This document shows positions 9,505 through 21,280 of a stretch of 64,000 nucleotides of DNA, piece after piece; positions within the stretch are counted from its first letter, which is position 1; each line of letters opens with the position of its first letter. A model generated the notes under the pieces. It had not been told where the DNA came from. It ran no database searches and was given only the letters and a program-made list of their open reading frames with translations. Source of the DNA: Linnemannia elongata (lineage: Eukaryota > Mortierellomycota > Mortierellomycetes > Mortierellales > Mortierellaceae); assembly GCA_036320915.1 (NCBI GenBank), contig JAXBDG010000009.1, positions 2,232,001 to 2,296,000 of the forward strand, read 5' to 3'. A program made the translations under genes and the position numbers.

Positions 9505-12500
9505 TGGCAATATTCAACAAAGACAAAGTACTTGTGTAGTAGCAATAGACGACCATTGCGCGTACAAGAGACGAGAGGAAGAAAAGTAACACCCGTGGTT
9601 CTAACCTGAATGTAAATGCATGCGAGTTCTAGGAAAAAGATCCACGAGCAAACAGGCAGCGTGTTGTGGTCTGGACAGATGCGACAAGAAGTCATTTTTC
9701 TTTTCTTTTTCTCGCATTAGAGCGCATGTCTGCAGCCAGCAAAGAAAGGGAACAGGAAAGAATAGGAGAGTATCCAGTATAAATCCTGGCCTTTTTTGTG
9801 TATTCACGCGCGTTCACCAGAACATCAAGTAAGGAATAATCCATGCCTCATTCAACGTCCTCAAGCAAATTGGCATTGTGGAAACATATGTCATTATTTT
9901 TTATTTCGCAATTCGCGGCAAGCTGTGCACGTAGGAAAAAAGTATGCGATAGAGCCGCGAAAATTAGGATAAATATCGAAAGGAAAAACAAGAGTGTTCA
10001 TTCTATTAGAATATGTATAGCAATAAGCTCTTGAGCTAGGAAAAAAAGAGGAGCAAGGATACTTTACTTTCTAGGCGAAGATGTCTCTTCGTAGTTTTTG
10101 AACAGTATCATTGTCGAGAAGAGGTGTCGCATACTCGTCAACAAATGTGTTCATCACGATCCGAGAAGATACCCTCTGCCGCTCCTGTTGACCCTCTTGC
10201 AACTTCCATTACTGCCGCTGCTCTGGGAACGGCTGCTGTGGAGGTGGTGGAGGGTTGGGTGGCATTGATGCTTATCTCTTTCGCGTCGAAGCACTGGACT
10301 CCAGACGAACATGAGTTGATGCACCCTGAGGGTCGGGATTGGTTAGTCGTTGGCCAGTGATTTACTTAATTTTAGCGCGAGAGATCTGCCAGTGAATGAC
10401 CCTATAACTGATATCCAATGATATGAACAAGCATTCAGGTACCATGTCTCGGAACCAGGAACCCCTCGTTCTATACTTCGTCATACTTGGTATTCCCGGT
10501 AATGATTTGCTGAACACTAACCCCGAGTTAAGGAGGGACATGACGAACATGACGAGGGAGTGTGAGAGGGTGTATGTGTGTGTGGGTGTGTGAGTGAACT
10601 CGATATAGGGGAGGTGAGGCATGTAAGGGCTGGACGAGGAGGGTTATGTCTCAGTATCATTGATCGGACCTGAGCACGAAACATCACACAAAAAGAACTC
10701 TTTCTTTTCTTTGCCTTTGCTACGGTAAGCAAAGTAAGAAACATACATACTTTCGTTTAGTGTTTGGGTGCAGCCGTGGTTGAGTAGAGCAAGCAAGAAA
10801 TAGAACCTCACCGCCATCATCATCTTCATCAAAACCACCGTCATCATCGTCACCATCGTTCGATAGTCAGTTACTATTATTCCTGCCAGTTGGACTCTCC
10901 TTCTCCCCTTCATTGCCATCGATCTACTCTTTTGTCTGTTTCCCCTTGAAAATGACACGGGTGGTCCAAACACCCAAAGAAAGGGATGGGGAGAATGCCA
11001 TCTTGTCATCTATTCTTGCTTCCCCTTGCCCTTGCTGTTGAGTAGACTGCCAAAACACGCGCTGCATCTCCCTTGTCATCACCCGATGTCTTTGGAAGGA
11101 AAAATAAAGGGCGTGTCGAATGGTCCAGACGGCATTGCCTCCCTTCTCCCTCCTCCCTCTCCGTCCCTTCCCCTTTTATTCGATTGCTGGTTTGCTCTGT
11201 GTCCATCTACACAAAAAACAAACAAAATAGGACTTGCTTCGTTCATCCTTCTCTCACTCTCTTGTCATTTTCCACCTTTATTTCCCCGTCCAATCGTGTT
11301 CCCTGCATTTTTTTTTTTTGTGCAGCTTGTTCCTCCTGCACTCCCTTTGATCTTTTTCTGGTTCATTCATCCATGGCTCACTTTCTTCCTGTTTAATTTT
11401 TGTTTGTATATATGAGGGCAAATGTGTTTTGTGTATGTCGCAGAATCATGAAAGTGTAAGTAAATGAAGGTTAAATTTTGTTCAAACTAATGGATAATTG
11501 CTCTGAGCAGTGAATGAATGTGAACCACTCTTTTTCTCTCTCCCAATCTTTCCCCCCTGCTACTTCTCTTACACTGCCCATCTACACGAACAATGCTGTG
11601 CAGCTGTCAATCATCTCTCCACAATTGGAGGCTAGAAACGGAAGTGGGGGAGGGCATCTAAAATTACAAACATGTTGTCTTGATTCTCCACCCGCTCAAA
11701 GAATGTTGCTTCTTTCTTCCTCCTTCAATGATGCAACAACCACATCCAGTTTGCCCAGAGAGAGTGAGAGAGAAATGGTGAAGAATGAAAGATGAGATGT
11801 AGCCAGTTAGCTGGCTCCCAAAAAATGAGGCGCCCCGTTCATACCATTGTCTGGTACCATTTAAATAACTCCGTCTTTTTATTTTGATATGATATGATAT
11901 GATAATTCATGTATGCGTTTGTTTTTGTTCTTGAGAGCACCATTAACACCCGAGCTGGACCCATGTGTAAGTTCCAAATGCGGGTTATTATTATTATTCT
12001 TCCTCGTCGTTCTTGCTGAGGTGTTGGTGGTGTAGCATGATGGGATGTGTGTGCACAGAATGGCGTACATTTGAAGAGGAAGAAAAGGGACAAGCATAAT
12101 GCACTAAGTTCCATTGGCGATGATCATAGGACAATTGAAAGTTCTGTTTGATAAAAATAAGTTTGTGCTGAACAGAACAGATACGACAACTAATTAAAGC
12201 GTACGCCATGGGGCTAAAATGAAACTCACATTCTCTTTTCCTCTCTTCTCTTCTTCACCTCTTTTTTTTTTTTTTTTTTTCTTTTTTTTTCCGTCTTTTT
12301 TTCTTCTCTTCTCTTCTCTTTTCCTTGCTTTGCCATCCTCTTTTCTTCTTTAACATCCAATTCTCCTTCCTTCCCTCCCTATCTCCCCGTCAGCCTTTTC
12401 CCTTGGCTCCACACTTCCTAGTGGCAAAAAAACGCCTCTTCTTTCCTCCCCCTCTTTCACACTCTCTTTCCCTATTATCCATAATTCCTTCGTACTTTTA

Positions 12501-12546
12501 ACGCCCTCCCCCTCTTTACAAGACAACACACTCACATACCAAAACA

Positions 12547-15270
12547 ATGTCAGTCTTAGCCTCTCCAACATCTCCAACATCCCCAACCCACCCCCACCCT
12601 CCACCCCTCAACATGGCCACAAAGCCTAAACAGCCTAAACGCTCCGTCTCCTTCATGAACCATGCTACCGTCACCGATATTACCGACGACAGCACGACTA
12701 CTGCCAACAAGGACGGAAACACCACCGTGGTGCTGACGGGTGCCCCTGGAAATGTGAATCGATCCTCCTTCCGGCCTGGTCGGCGACCAGGCTACGTCCG
12801 CAAGGGACCCGTTCAGTCTGACTCTGACGCTGATTCGGACTCTGAGGACAATGCAGAGGAAGAGGAGGAAGATGAAGATGAGGAAGAAGATGGGAAGGCG
12901 AATGGTGGAATCAGGAACGGGATCGGTGCATTCAGTAGCCCCAAGCCAGCAGCAGGAACGAGCGCAACTGTGGGTGGGGTTGTACGACCGGGTCAGAACT
13001 ATGTCCGTCGGGCGCCCGTTAATTCTGATACAGAGTCGGATGAAGAAAAGGATGATGAGCCCACGAGGGGATCAGCAGCACCACCAGCAGCAGCAGCAGC
13101 ATCCGTTTCCACACCTACACCCATTGCTGCTCTTAACCAGACCAGCAATAGCACTGGGGAAGAGGAAGAGAATAGTGATACGGATAACGAGGACAAGAAG
13201 AACGGTGGGGGACTAGGAGGATTGGTCAAGCCCATGGCTCAAACCCGGATCGCAGGTCCAGGACAGAACTATGTCCGCAAGGCACCCGTCAATTCTGACA
13301 GCGAAGACGACGATGACAAACAGCACAAGCCAGCTGCGAGATCGACTCCTGCAGTTAATTCTCCCGCCCCACAACAACAACCTCCTCACTCTGGCGGGAG
13401 CATCCATAATCGACACTTGAACACCGCATTGGGAGCCACAGGACCAGCAGGATCCTCTGCGCCCCATTCACGCACTTCCTCATATGATCCTTACGCCGCC
13501 GCCGCTACTGGAATCGTAGGAGGGCTGGGAGTTGGTGGTTTGTCGTCTGCTATGTCTTCGCCAAGTACTGGCCCTGTCGCCACATCGCCCTACATTTACA
13601 ACACCTATACCCCTCCTGTTGCGACGAACCTGGGCATGACCGTCAACAACACAAGCAACTCGAGTCTCGGTAACCTCAGCAGCAGCAGCTCCAACGCCCA
13701 CCTTGCCGGAGCGTCCTCACAAATCGCAGCAGCAAGTCTGGCAAACTCGATGGCGATCTATCAACAACAACAGCAGGAGATGATGATGATTATGCAACAG
13801 CAGCAAATCCAGATTGCGACCATGCAACAGCAACAGCAAGCATACCAGCTTCTTGTCTACCAGCAGCAGCAGCAGCATCAGCAGCAGTTGCAGGCCGTTC
13901 ACCAGCACCATTCTCGGGCTGCTAGCGCTAATGGATCCGTACATACCGTAGACACCAACACCAACACCAACTCCAGCAAGGCCAACACGAGTGATAGTGA
14001 CGATGATGTGCCGTTGGGAGAGAAACAGAACCAGCTCCCACAACTCCCTCAACTACCCTCGTTGCCTCAGTTCTCGTCCCTCATGGGCATGGGCTCATCT
14101 TCTTCCATCTCCTCTTCCTCGCTCACAACCACCCCGTCGTCTCCCACGACGGCGGCGACCACCATTACGCCTGCATCGCCCAACACTTATTCCCCCCGCC
14201 TCTCGGTCCAACAATCGCCCCTCCTCCAACATAGCCGACAACTTTCGACATCCTCTGTTCACTCACTTGTCAACAACGGCGGCGGTGCTGCTTATCTCCA
14301 CCAACCAATTTCCTCGTCCCCTTTGAACCCCGCAACTAGCAACGCTTCCATCTCTGCCTCCCTTCTCGGCGTTCAACAACATCAAGTCTACAGCGGAGGG
14401 CATTCTAACAGTCAGACGTCTTCCCAACCACGTCTGAGCGATTTCATTGAAGAGGAACAGGAACGGTTGATCAGAGAACAACATCTTCAAGCGACCGCCG
14501 CCGCTCTTGGCGGACACGCAGTGACGACTCCTCCTACATCGTTCAATGGAGGAACCAGCCTGTTGACTAGCAGCTTCCCGGCCGGTTACCGTGGTAGTGT
14601 GGCGTCCGTGATGTCCCTCCAGCAGCCTTCAGGGATCGATAGAGGGTCGATGACGTCTTTGCACTCGACTGGATCCAACGGCTCTGGTGGATCTGGAGGC
14701 TCAGGAGGAGTAGGAGGAGGACAACACCGCCCCTCAGGATCCCGGGACTCTCTCGTCCCCCAATGGGGCCCTACTCTCATCCAGCAACAGCAATACCTCA
14801 CCCAACCTCATCAATACCAACAACAGCAGTTCCTCCCCTACCAGCAACCAACAACGCTCATCCACGTCGAGGCAAAACCCCCACCCCCCTCCGCCGGACT
14901 GGTCGGCGCAATCTCGGCCATGGAACGGGACAAGAAGCTTGCTAAAGCCCATGGAACAAACCAGTTACAATTCCAACACCAGCAACAACAACAACAGATG
15001 ATGATGAGTGTTGAGAAGGAGCGGTGGTTGCAGGAGCAGAGACGGGCTGCTTGGGAGGCAGGCCAGTTTCCTCAACAACAACAACAGCAGCAGTTTGTAC
15101 AGCAGGGACAGTTTTTGCAGCAGGGGGTGATGATGTCTGGGCCGGGACTGGGACAGCAGGTGTACTATCAGCAACAGCCTATGATGATGCAGGTCCCAAT
15201 GCAGCAGCAGCCTGGGTGGACGTCTGCGGATGAAGAAGATGATGACAGGCCTTTGGGCGCGGCGCACTAA
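12547..15270 (+). CDS. Low-complexity acidic protein with triplicated YVRxxPVxSD motif
   Basis: Intronless 907-aa protein that I do not recognise. Residues 29-36 (QPKRSVSF) fit an RVxF-type PP1-docking motif next to a phosphorylatable Ser. A motif recurs three times, each followed by an acidic cluster: PGYVRKGPVQSDSD (about 81-94), GQNYVRRAPVNSDT (149-162) and GQNYVRKAPVNSDS (239-252). The pattern DDDxPLG occurs in the middle and again at the C-terminus (DDDRPLGAAH). The rest is Q/S/P/G-rich, with one helical patch (SDFIEEEQERLIREQ). No membrane segment or enzymatic domain is seen. The ATG at 12547 follows a long C/T-rich leader. It is convergent with the kinesin gene (137-bp gap). A scaffold or phospho-regulated disordered protein is an inference only. 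Confidence 0.85.
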   Translation: MSVLASPTSPTSPTHPHPPPLNMATKPKQPKRSVSFMNHATVTDITDDSTTTANKDGNTTVVLTGAPGNVNRSSFRPGRRPGYVRKGPVQSDSDADSDSEDNAEEEEEDEDEEEDGKANGGIRNGIGAFSSPKPAAGTSATVGGVVRPGQNYVRRAPVNSDTESDEEKDDEPTRGSAAPPAAAAASVSTPTPIAALNQTSNSTGEEEENSDTDNEDKKNGGGLGGLVKPMAQTRIAGPGQNYVRKAPVNSDSEDDDDKQHKPAARSTPAVNSPAPQQQPPHSGGSIHNRHLNTALGATGPAGSSAPHSRTSSYDPYAAAATGIVGGLGVGGLSSAMSSPSTGPVATSPYIYNTYTPPVATNLGMTVNNTSNSSLGNLSSSSSNAHLAGASSQIAAASLANSMAIYQQQQQEMMMIMQQQQIQIATMQQQQQAYQLLVYQQQQQHQQQLQAVHQHHSRAASANGSVHTVDTNTNTNSSKANTSDSDDDVPLGEKQNQLPQLPQLPSLPQFSSLMGMGSSSSISSSSLTTTPSSPTTAATTITPASPNTYSPRLSVQQSPLLQHSRQLSTSSVHSLVNNGGGAAYLHQPISSSPLNPATSNASISASLLGVQQHQVYSGGHSNSQTSSQPRLSDFIEEEQERLIREQHLQATAAALGGHAVTTPPTSFNGGTSLLTSSFPAGYRGSVASVMSLQQPSGIDRGSMTSLHSTGSNGSGGSGGSGGVGGGQHRPSGSRDSLVPQWGPTLIQQQQYLTQPHQYQQQQFLPYQQPTTLIHVEAKPPPPSAGLVGAISAMERDKKLAKAHGTNQLQFQHQQQQQQMMMSVEKERWLQEQRRAAWEAGQFPQQQQQQQFVQQGQFLQQGVMMSGPGLGQQVYYQQQPMMMQVPMQQQPGWTSADEEDDDRPLGAAH

Positions 15271-15407
15271 ACTAAAACCTAAGGCACATACACAATTCCA
15301 TAGACAACACATACATCCATCCCATTCATAATACAAAAACGTCATATCTCAACCATCCAAATCAATGAACTGTCTACAGCATCACAAAGGGTTTAATTTC
15401 TCGCAAG

Positions 15408-18400
15408 CTAAAAGTCGGCAAGGTTGCGGACAGAAAGCTCGGCTTTGAGCATAGTCAGCTCAGCTTCGAGGGAGGCAATCCGGCCCATATTCCGTGTCTG
15501 CTCCTCCATTCGAAGCCGCCTCTCCTTCTGTGCAACCTGCTCCACCTCTCTAATCCTTGCCGCCGCCGCAGCAGCCATCGTCGAAGCCGCCGAAGAAGCC
15601 GACGCCGACGCTCCTGATCCAGCTCCTGCTGCCGCGCTTGACCCATTAGTCGAAGAAGATCCAGCAATCTCCATCTTGCGGATAGTATTCCTCAACTCGG
15701 TAATCATAATCCGGAACCCTTCCCTTTCTTCTTCCATCGCAACAATCTTCTCCCGCTGCTCCTCCATCTCAATAATCAACTCCCGGAACTCATCAGAGTC
15801 CTCAAAGGCAACCATATCCTCCAGCTTACGCTCCTGATCCATGACTACAATTTCCAGTTCCCGCTTCGCCTGTCTCAACGATTGCAGTTCGGCACGGTTC
15901 CATGGCGTATCCTTCAACTCCTCATCCTCGTCCTCGTCATCAATCGCCAGCGCAGATTTGCCAGACCCGCGCGAATCCAGTCGCTGCAACGCCCTATCCT
16001 GCTTTTCCGGATGCTGCTGCTGTTGCTGAAGAGCCTTGAGCGCTGCAAGGTCCCCACCATCAACACCATCAAACTCCTCCAAATTCTTGATATTCATGAT
16101 CGAAGCCCGCTTCTCACTCAAGAACTTCTCCCTCGGAGGGTTATGATCATCCATATGTTCAACCTTGGCCAGTGTCTTCTCCAGATCCACCGAATCACCC
16201 TTGACAGCCTTCTCCAACGCAGTCTTCATCAGCGCCATCTTCTCCTGCTGGGCCTCCAACTCCATCTGCAATTCCTTGACAATCGTATCCTTACGCGCCA
16301 GGCGGGATTCAATCTCCTTTGGAAATTCCATCACAGTCCCATCGGCAGAGGTCTCAACAGTGTACCGTGCCATGGGAGGATCGGGAGCTCCAGTGCCCTT
16401 GGTATGAACCGACGAAGAAGTCAAGATCAACTTTGTGAGATGATCAATACGCTCCTTGAGCGCATTTCGGACCATATTCATCTCGACCATCTCCTCCTCG
16501 TGCTTCCTCCGTTCCTTTTGCAAAAGACTCGAAAGTTCAGCCTGTTGAGGTGCTGCTGCTCCGTTGCCAGCAGATCCTGAACCAGCGGAGCCATCTCCAG
16601 CAGTCAACATAAGCTGTGCCTTGAGCTCACTGATCTCGCGACGGTACTTCTCCAACAAAGCTTTGTCGTCCATCACTTGGTTGGTCTGCGCCTTGGTCAC
16701 AATCTTCTTGACACGCGCCGCAAACTTGAGCGTGTTGTTCGACTCTTCCACATTCAAGTATGACGGACTGATCGTGCAAATCACAGAAACGCGAGCACTG
16801 CCATTCAACGAAGACTGCAAAATGCGCGTCAGCTTTGAATCACGATATGGAATATGAGCCCTAAATAATTCACGTTATGAACGCCGTTAGTTTAAGACCT
16901 TTCACTCTTGCCATGCAGTGGAGATCCCGTCAATTCATAAACTCATCGGCCCCAACTTACCCTTTCTCCTCGGTCAATTTGGAGATGACGGTTCCGAGGG
17001 TCAAGAGCGATTTGTTGATGAAAGCTCCTTCCTTGCGACGCTCCTCGTTTGACGAAGCCTTCTCAGATCCTGCCAAATCAATCAAGTTCAGCTGTGACAC
17101 TCTGACAGCACTTGCGGACTTGGATCCTGGTTTTCGCGCTGTAGGACTTCCCGCTGTCGCCGGTGATCTGTCTCTACTCTCAATGACCTGTCAAAATATT
17201 GAATCGAGGAATGGATATCGTGAGTTGCTTGCTTCTGACTAAAGTGGCCATTGTGAATATACGACATCCTGAAATAAAAAAGGCTTCCAGTTTAACGTAC
17301 GATTTGGAAGATCGAGTGAGATCTACTACTGTGTGCATTGAAATCCGTGGAGCTGACATGTCGTTGATCTGTTCACATAAATGGGTCAAGGCAATTAGTA
17401 TAGAGTAAGTTGATTTCGATAAGATAATATGGTCAGGTACGCCAGAATTCCAAGAGACAAGCTTACAGTCTCCTCGCTCGATGATGCGCATCACCTGGGA
17501 GGGTGCGGTGACAATCTCCTCCTTGAGCGGACTGACATACACTCCACGCTAACCACAGCGACAAAGATAGGTGTCATAAGGTTAGTTTAATTCGTCCATC
17601 TAGGAACAAACTAGCACAGCACCATGTCCGTTTAATATGGAATAAGCATTGACGATGACTTACACGTTTATCCTCGTGTATCCGCAAATCAATGGCTTCA
17701 GGGGAGAGTAAATCGCGGATTGACTCGTTGTAGATCTCCAAATAGGAGACACGTAGCAGGAACTCACGGTCTGAGTTCTCACGAATATACTTGAAGACAT
17801 CTTCAACGGCACGAGGTGTGATACCTGGTTGGGTCTCATTTCCACTCTATCAAGTTATTTTTGGAGGAGGAAGAAATGAATGTGAGTTCACTCAATTGGT
17901 GCATAACAAGTTGCAAAGCGCACCGTTTTGTATCCAAGGCTTGCGATTGTCCTTACCATTGTCTATAGTATTCAAAGACATTGTTACAAAGAAGAGGATA
18001 CAAGAGGAGAGTGTCAGTAGGATGTCTTTTACCAGCCATGACACATTGATGCATAGCATACAAAGATCGAATAATGACAGAATGTATGTCCCTACATAAG
18101 TTTTTCCAGATGAGGTTTGACCGTAAGCAAAGACCGTACCTAAGAAGACGAAGATAAAGAAAAACAAACATTATGAGGTCAATGTCCCTGACGGTTTTCC
18201 TTCTTCCCGATTCGTCTCACTAAGGACCTGTAAGATATCGCCTGTTACCATTGTATCCCTCCATGGCTGATTGGACCAAGTTCTTTACGCTGGTGTTGTA
18301 GATCAGCTCATTGTCACTTCCCGTCAATGCATGGTCTATTTACATCGGATGAAAGACGAGGGAAAGGGGATGTGGTTAGATATCAACGACAGACACCATC

Positions 18401-19151
18401 GTCATCACACTTTGTCCTATTTCCCGAAGATAGTCTGTTTGTCGCTCAAGTAGTTACCATAGTTGTAATCAACGGCAACTCTCCTGGCTTGGACGGCATA
18501 GTCATCAGTGTAGGCAATGCTCGATCCGGTATCTCCGACTGTCCAAACTTCAGTAGGGCCGCCAGCGACCTTGAGTTCGGATGATGAAAAGGGACGGATG
18601 CGGACAGTAACAGTAACGTTCTCTGTCTTTGAACCGCCTGGAGGATTTGCAGCGGCAGTAGCAGAAGCAACAGCGGCAGTAGGGGTTGTAGCAGTGGTGG
18701 TAGCGGTTGAGGAATGTGAATCGAGGTGTGAAGAAGAGGAGGCAGGAGAGGCATGTACCGCTTGTTGGGTTGCCAAGGGTGGTGGTAGCACAGGCTTGGT
18801 GGTAGTTGTTGGAGTGGATACTGAAATCTTGCGTAGGTTAGTAGTTGTTCCTGGCGAAGGCGTAGTGGTAGTAGTAGGTGTCCTTGAACCAGCGTGGTGG
18901 TTCTGAGGGGTCAAGAGCCCTGAGGAGGAACCGGTTGGTTTGGGGAGCTGTCCGGCCTGAGGGAGAGGGCGAGCTGGGGGCCTTGGGGAGGCATACATCA
19001 TGGAGGTGCGGTGGGCGGTTGAGGTTGAGGTTGTGGAGGAAGCGAGAGACGCTGTGGAGGGAGTTGGAGAGGTGGTGCGAGAGGAAGGGTTGGAGGAGGA
19101 GGAAGGAGCCGGGGAAGGGATCCCCAGCCTGTCTGCGACCGACTTTAGCAT
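15408..19151 (-). CDS. Kinesin motor protein, kinesin-7 (CENP-E/Kip2-like)
   Basis: Predicted 947-aa microtubule motor. Exons in transcription order: 19151-18458, 18335-18249, 18139-18096, 17962-17957 (6 nt), 17846-17664, 17548-17467, 17368-17301, 17187-16961, 16860-15408. Residues 1-175 are S/T/P-rich. The motor starts at [10 protein letters not shown] (about 180). It has the P-loop GQTSSGKT (267-274), switch I NAHSSRSH, switch II DLAGSE (425-430) and ends near FAARVKKI. An S/P/K-rich insertion of about 25 residues lies just before the switch II strand. The neck and tail ([18 protein letters not shown] onward) are coiled coil with a Gly/Ala/Ser linker. The neck after [10 protein letters not shown] resembles CENP-E/Kip2 motors, so kinesin-7 is my best subfamily. 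The ATG directly follows a CTTTCAG acceptor-like site, so an upstream exon is possible. Confidence 0.93.
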
Positions 19152-19802
19152 CTGAAAGATCGGTGTTGTTTCTTGTTCTTTTGGTTATATGAGGGAAGGA
19201 ATTAGAGAGAAAGAGTAAGGATGGGAATAGGTTGAGAAGGAAGAGAGAGAGAAGAAAGGAAGGAATGTGAATGAGAGTCGGTTGGGAGGGAGAGATGTGA
19301 AAAAAGGAGGAGAAAGGGAAAGAGAGGGCTGTCAGACTTCAGGAGGACAGGAACCGGCAGTAGGAGAAGGCTAAAGACGGAGAGGGTGTGAGCGAGAAGT
19401 GAGAGAAAGCGAAAGGGAAGGAGGAGGAGAAAGAAAAGTTTAAAGAAGAAGGAAGGAAGGAAGGAAGGAAGGAAGGAAGAAAGAAAGGAATGAAAGAAAG
19501 AAGAATCTGTGGATCTGACAGTGAACGTGAACAGACAAACGAACAATGAGGAAAGAGGGCTTAGGGTATGTTGGGGGTCATGGATGTATGTATGAAATGT
19601 GCCTGAAAGTGGAAGTGTGAAAAGACAAAAAAACAAAATTATGTGTGGGTGGGCTCATCCTTCTCTCTGAATGTGTCAGTCACTGCTCCCCCCCTCCAAA
19701 GCGAAAGCTGTATTTCTTTCCCTTGAGCAAACAACTCCTTGCTCTCTTCCTTCCTTTTCTTTCTTTTTCATGTTCCTTTGAATTCAGGATGATCACCAGA
19801 CG
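19152..19802. promoter_or_regulatory. Divergent upstream region, kinesin / GT15 gene
   Basis: A 651-bp region between divergently oriented start codons. The + strand is purine-rich around 19200-19500 and includes a (GGAA)n tract at 19451-19479. No specific site was recognised. Confidence 0.4.
19451..19479 (+). repeat. (GGAA)7 tetranucleotide repeat
   Basis: A tandem ggaa repeat in the purine-rich divergent region upstream of the kinesin and mannosyltransferase genes. Confidence 0.95.
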
Positions 19803-21280
19803 ATGATCCCTCGCAGACTCACAGCGAGGATACTCCTCTTCGCTTTAGGCTTCTTTGCTGGTCTCATATTCGAGCATACCAGGAACACTACCACCAACAC
19901 ATCAGCAGTGACTCACCATCATCAACAAGCTCAATTGCATCCAGTTGCCACCAATACCCTGACAGCAGACACCAACTCTGTCATACCACCGCCACTACCA
20001 ACAACAACTGGCCCTACTACATATACAGCCCACAATGACGCGCAGAACAACACACCAAAGGTCAATGCCGCGTTCGTGGTTCTTTTGCAGAACAAAGATT
20101 TGCACGATATGCGAAAGACCATGAGGAATCTCGAGGCAGTTTTCAACCGCAAGCATGGATACCCCTATGTATTCCTCAACAACGTGCCCTTCACCGAGCA
20201 CTTCAAGACCCATATTCGCGCCATGACCACCGCACCCGTCCATTTCGGTAAAGAAAAGCAGGAAACGAATTGGTATTATTAGAGGATCAGTGTAATTCGA
20301 CACCAATTGCATGTTCTCACAGCTTATGTTGTGATTCTGTCGATAGGATTGATACCCAAGGAGCATTGGAGTTACCCGTCATTTATCAACAAAACCCAGG
20401 CAGCATTGAATCGTGAGGACATGGAGAACCGCAACGTGCCCTATGGCGAGAGCGAGTCATATCGCCACATGTGTCGGTACGTATCTCCTAGTTCTGTACT
20501 TGTCAATTGCGCTCGCTTTATTTTCTGACCTCGCAGCTAACTTGCGTTGACGTGCTTTGTAGATACATGTCGGGATTCATCTTTCGACATGATCTTGTTC
20601 AGGAATACGACTACTACTGGAGAGTTGAGCCAGGAGTCTCGTTCTCATGCGACCTCCTGGACGTTGACCCATTCATGATCATGAAGTCCAAGAAATACAA
20701 GTACGGCTTCACGATCGCCCTCCCCGAGTTTGTCGACACTATCCCGACTCTATGGGAGAACGTTAAGCGATTCAGGAAGCTTCACCCAGAACATATCGCC
20801 AAACGGAACTCGCTCGAATGGATCAGCTACGACAAAGGCGACACCTACAACAACTGTCATTTCTGGTCCAATTTTGAGATTGTCGACACGTCTTTCTTTC
20901 GATCTAAGGCGTACCTGGACTTTTTCCAGCTCCTAGACGATGCAGGCGGGTTCTTTTATGAACGATGGGGCGATGCTCCTGTTCACTCAATTGCAGCGGC
21001 GTTGATGCTGGATCGGCGACAGATTCACTTTTTCAACGAGATTGGATACCGCCATGGGCTGTATGAGCACTGTCCGGAGAGTCCCGAGTTGCAGCTCAAG
21101 TGCGCCTGTGATCCCAAGGACAATGTTGGTAAGTGCCTTCTTCAATCTTTGTTGTTGTGGTTTGTTGAAAGAATTTGAACTTGCAGCCAAGATGATGATG
21201 CTGATGTTTTTTGTCGTCGGATGTGTTGTGTGTTAGATTGGGTCCAGTTTTCCTGTCTACGACGTTTTCTTGAGATATGA
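19803..21280 (+). CDS. Alpha-1,2-mannosyltransferase, GT15 (KRE2/KTR/MNT1 family)
   Basis: Predicted 394-aa Golgi type II membrane enzyme that transfers mannose from GDP-mannose to protein- or lipid-linked glycans. Exons: 19803-20247, 20347-20476, 20563-21128, 21237-21280. A short basic N-terminus precedes the signal-anchor ILLFALGFFAGLIF (about residues 10-23), then a Thr/Asn-rich stem. The catalytic domain begins near VNAAFVVLLQNKDLHDMRKT and has family blocks GLIPKEHWSYPSFIN, YRHMCRYMSGFIFRH, YDYYWRVEPGVSFSCDL, CHFWSNFEIVD, GGFFYERWGDAPVHSIAAAL and the Cys-containing end DWVQFSCLRRF. Junctions keep frame and reproduce family spacing. It is divergent from the kinesin gene. The linkage type within the KTR family cannot be decided from sequence. 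Confidence 0.96.

Larger units (their letters stand above)
8560..12546. other. Gene-poor interval
   Basis: About 4 kb without a gene I can support, apart from the short Cys-rich ORF. It contains a 16-bp direct repeat (9418-9433 and 9489-9504), a short (gatat)n tract at 11886-11903, a protein-like but frame-broken segment on both strands around 10083-10360, and a long pyrimidine tract (about 12235-12540) leading into the next gene. No tRNA or rRNA was recognised. Confidence 0.5.
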
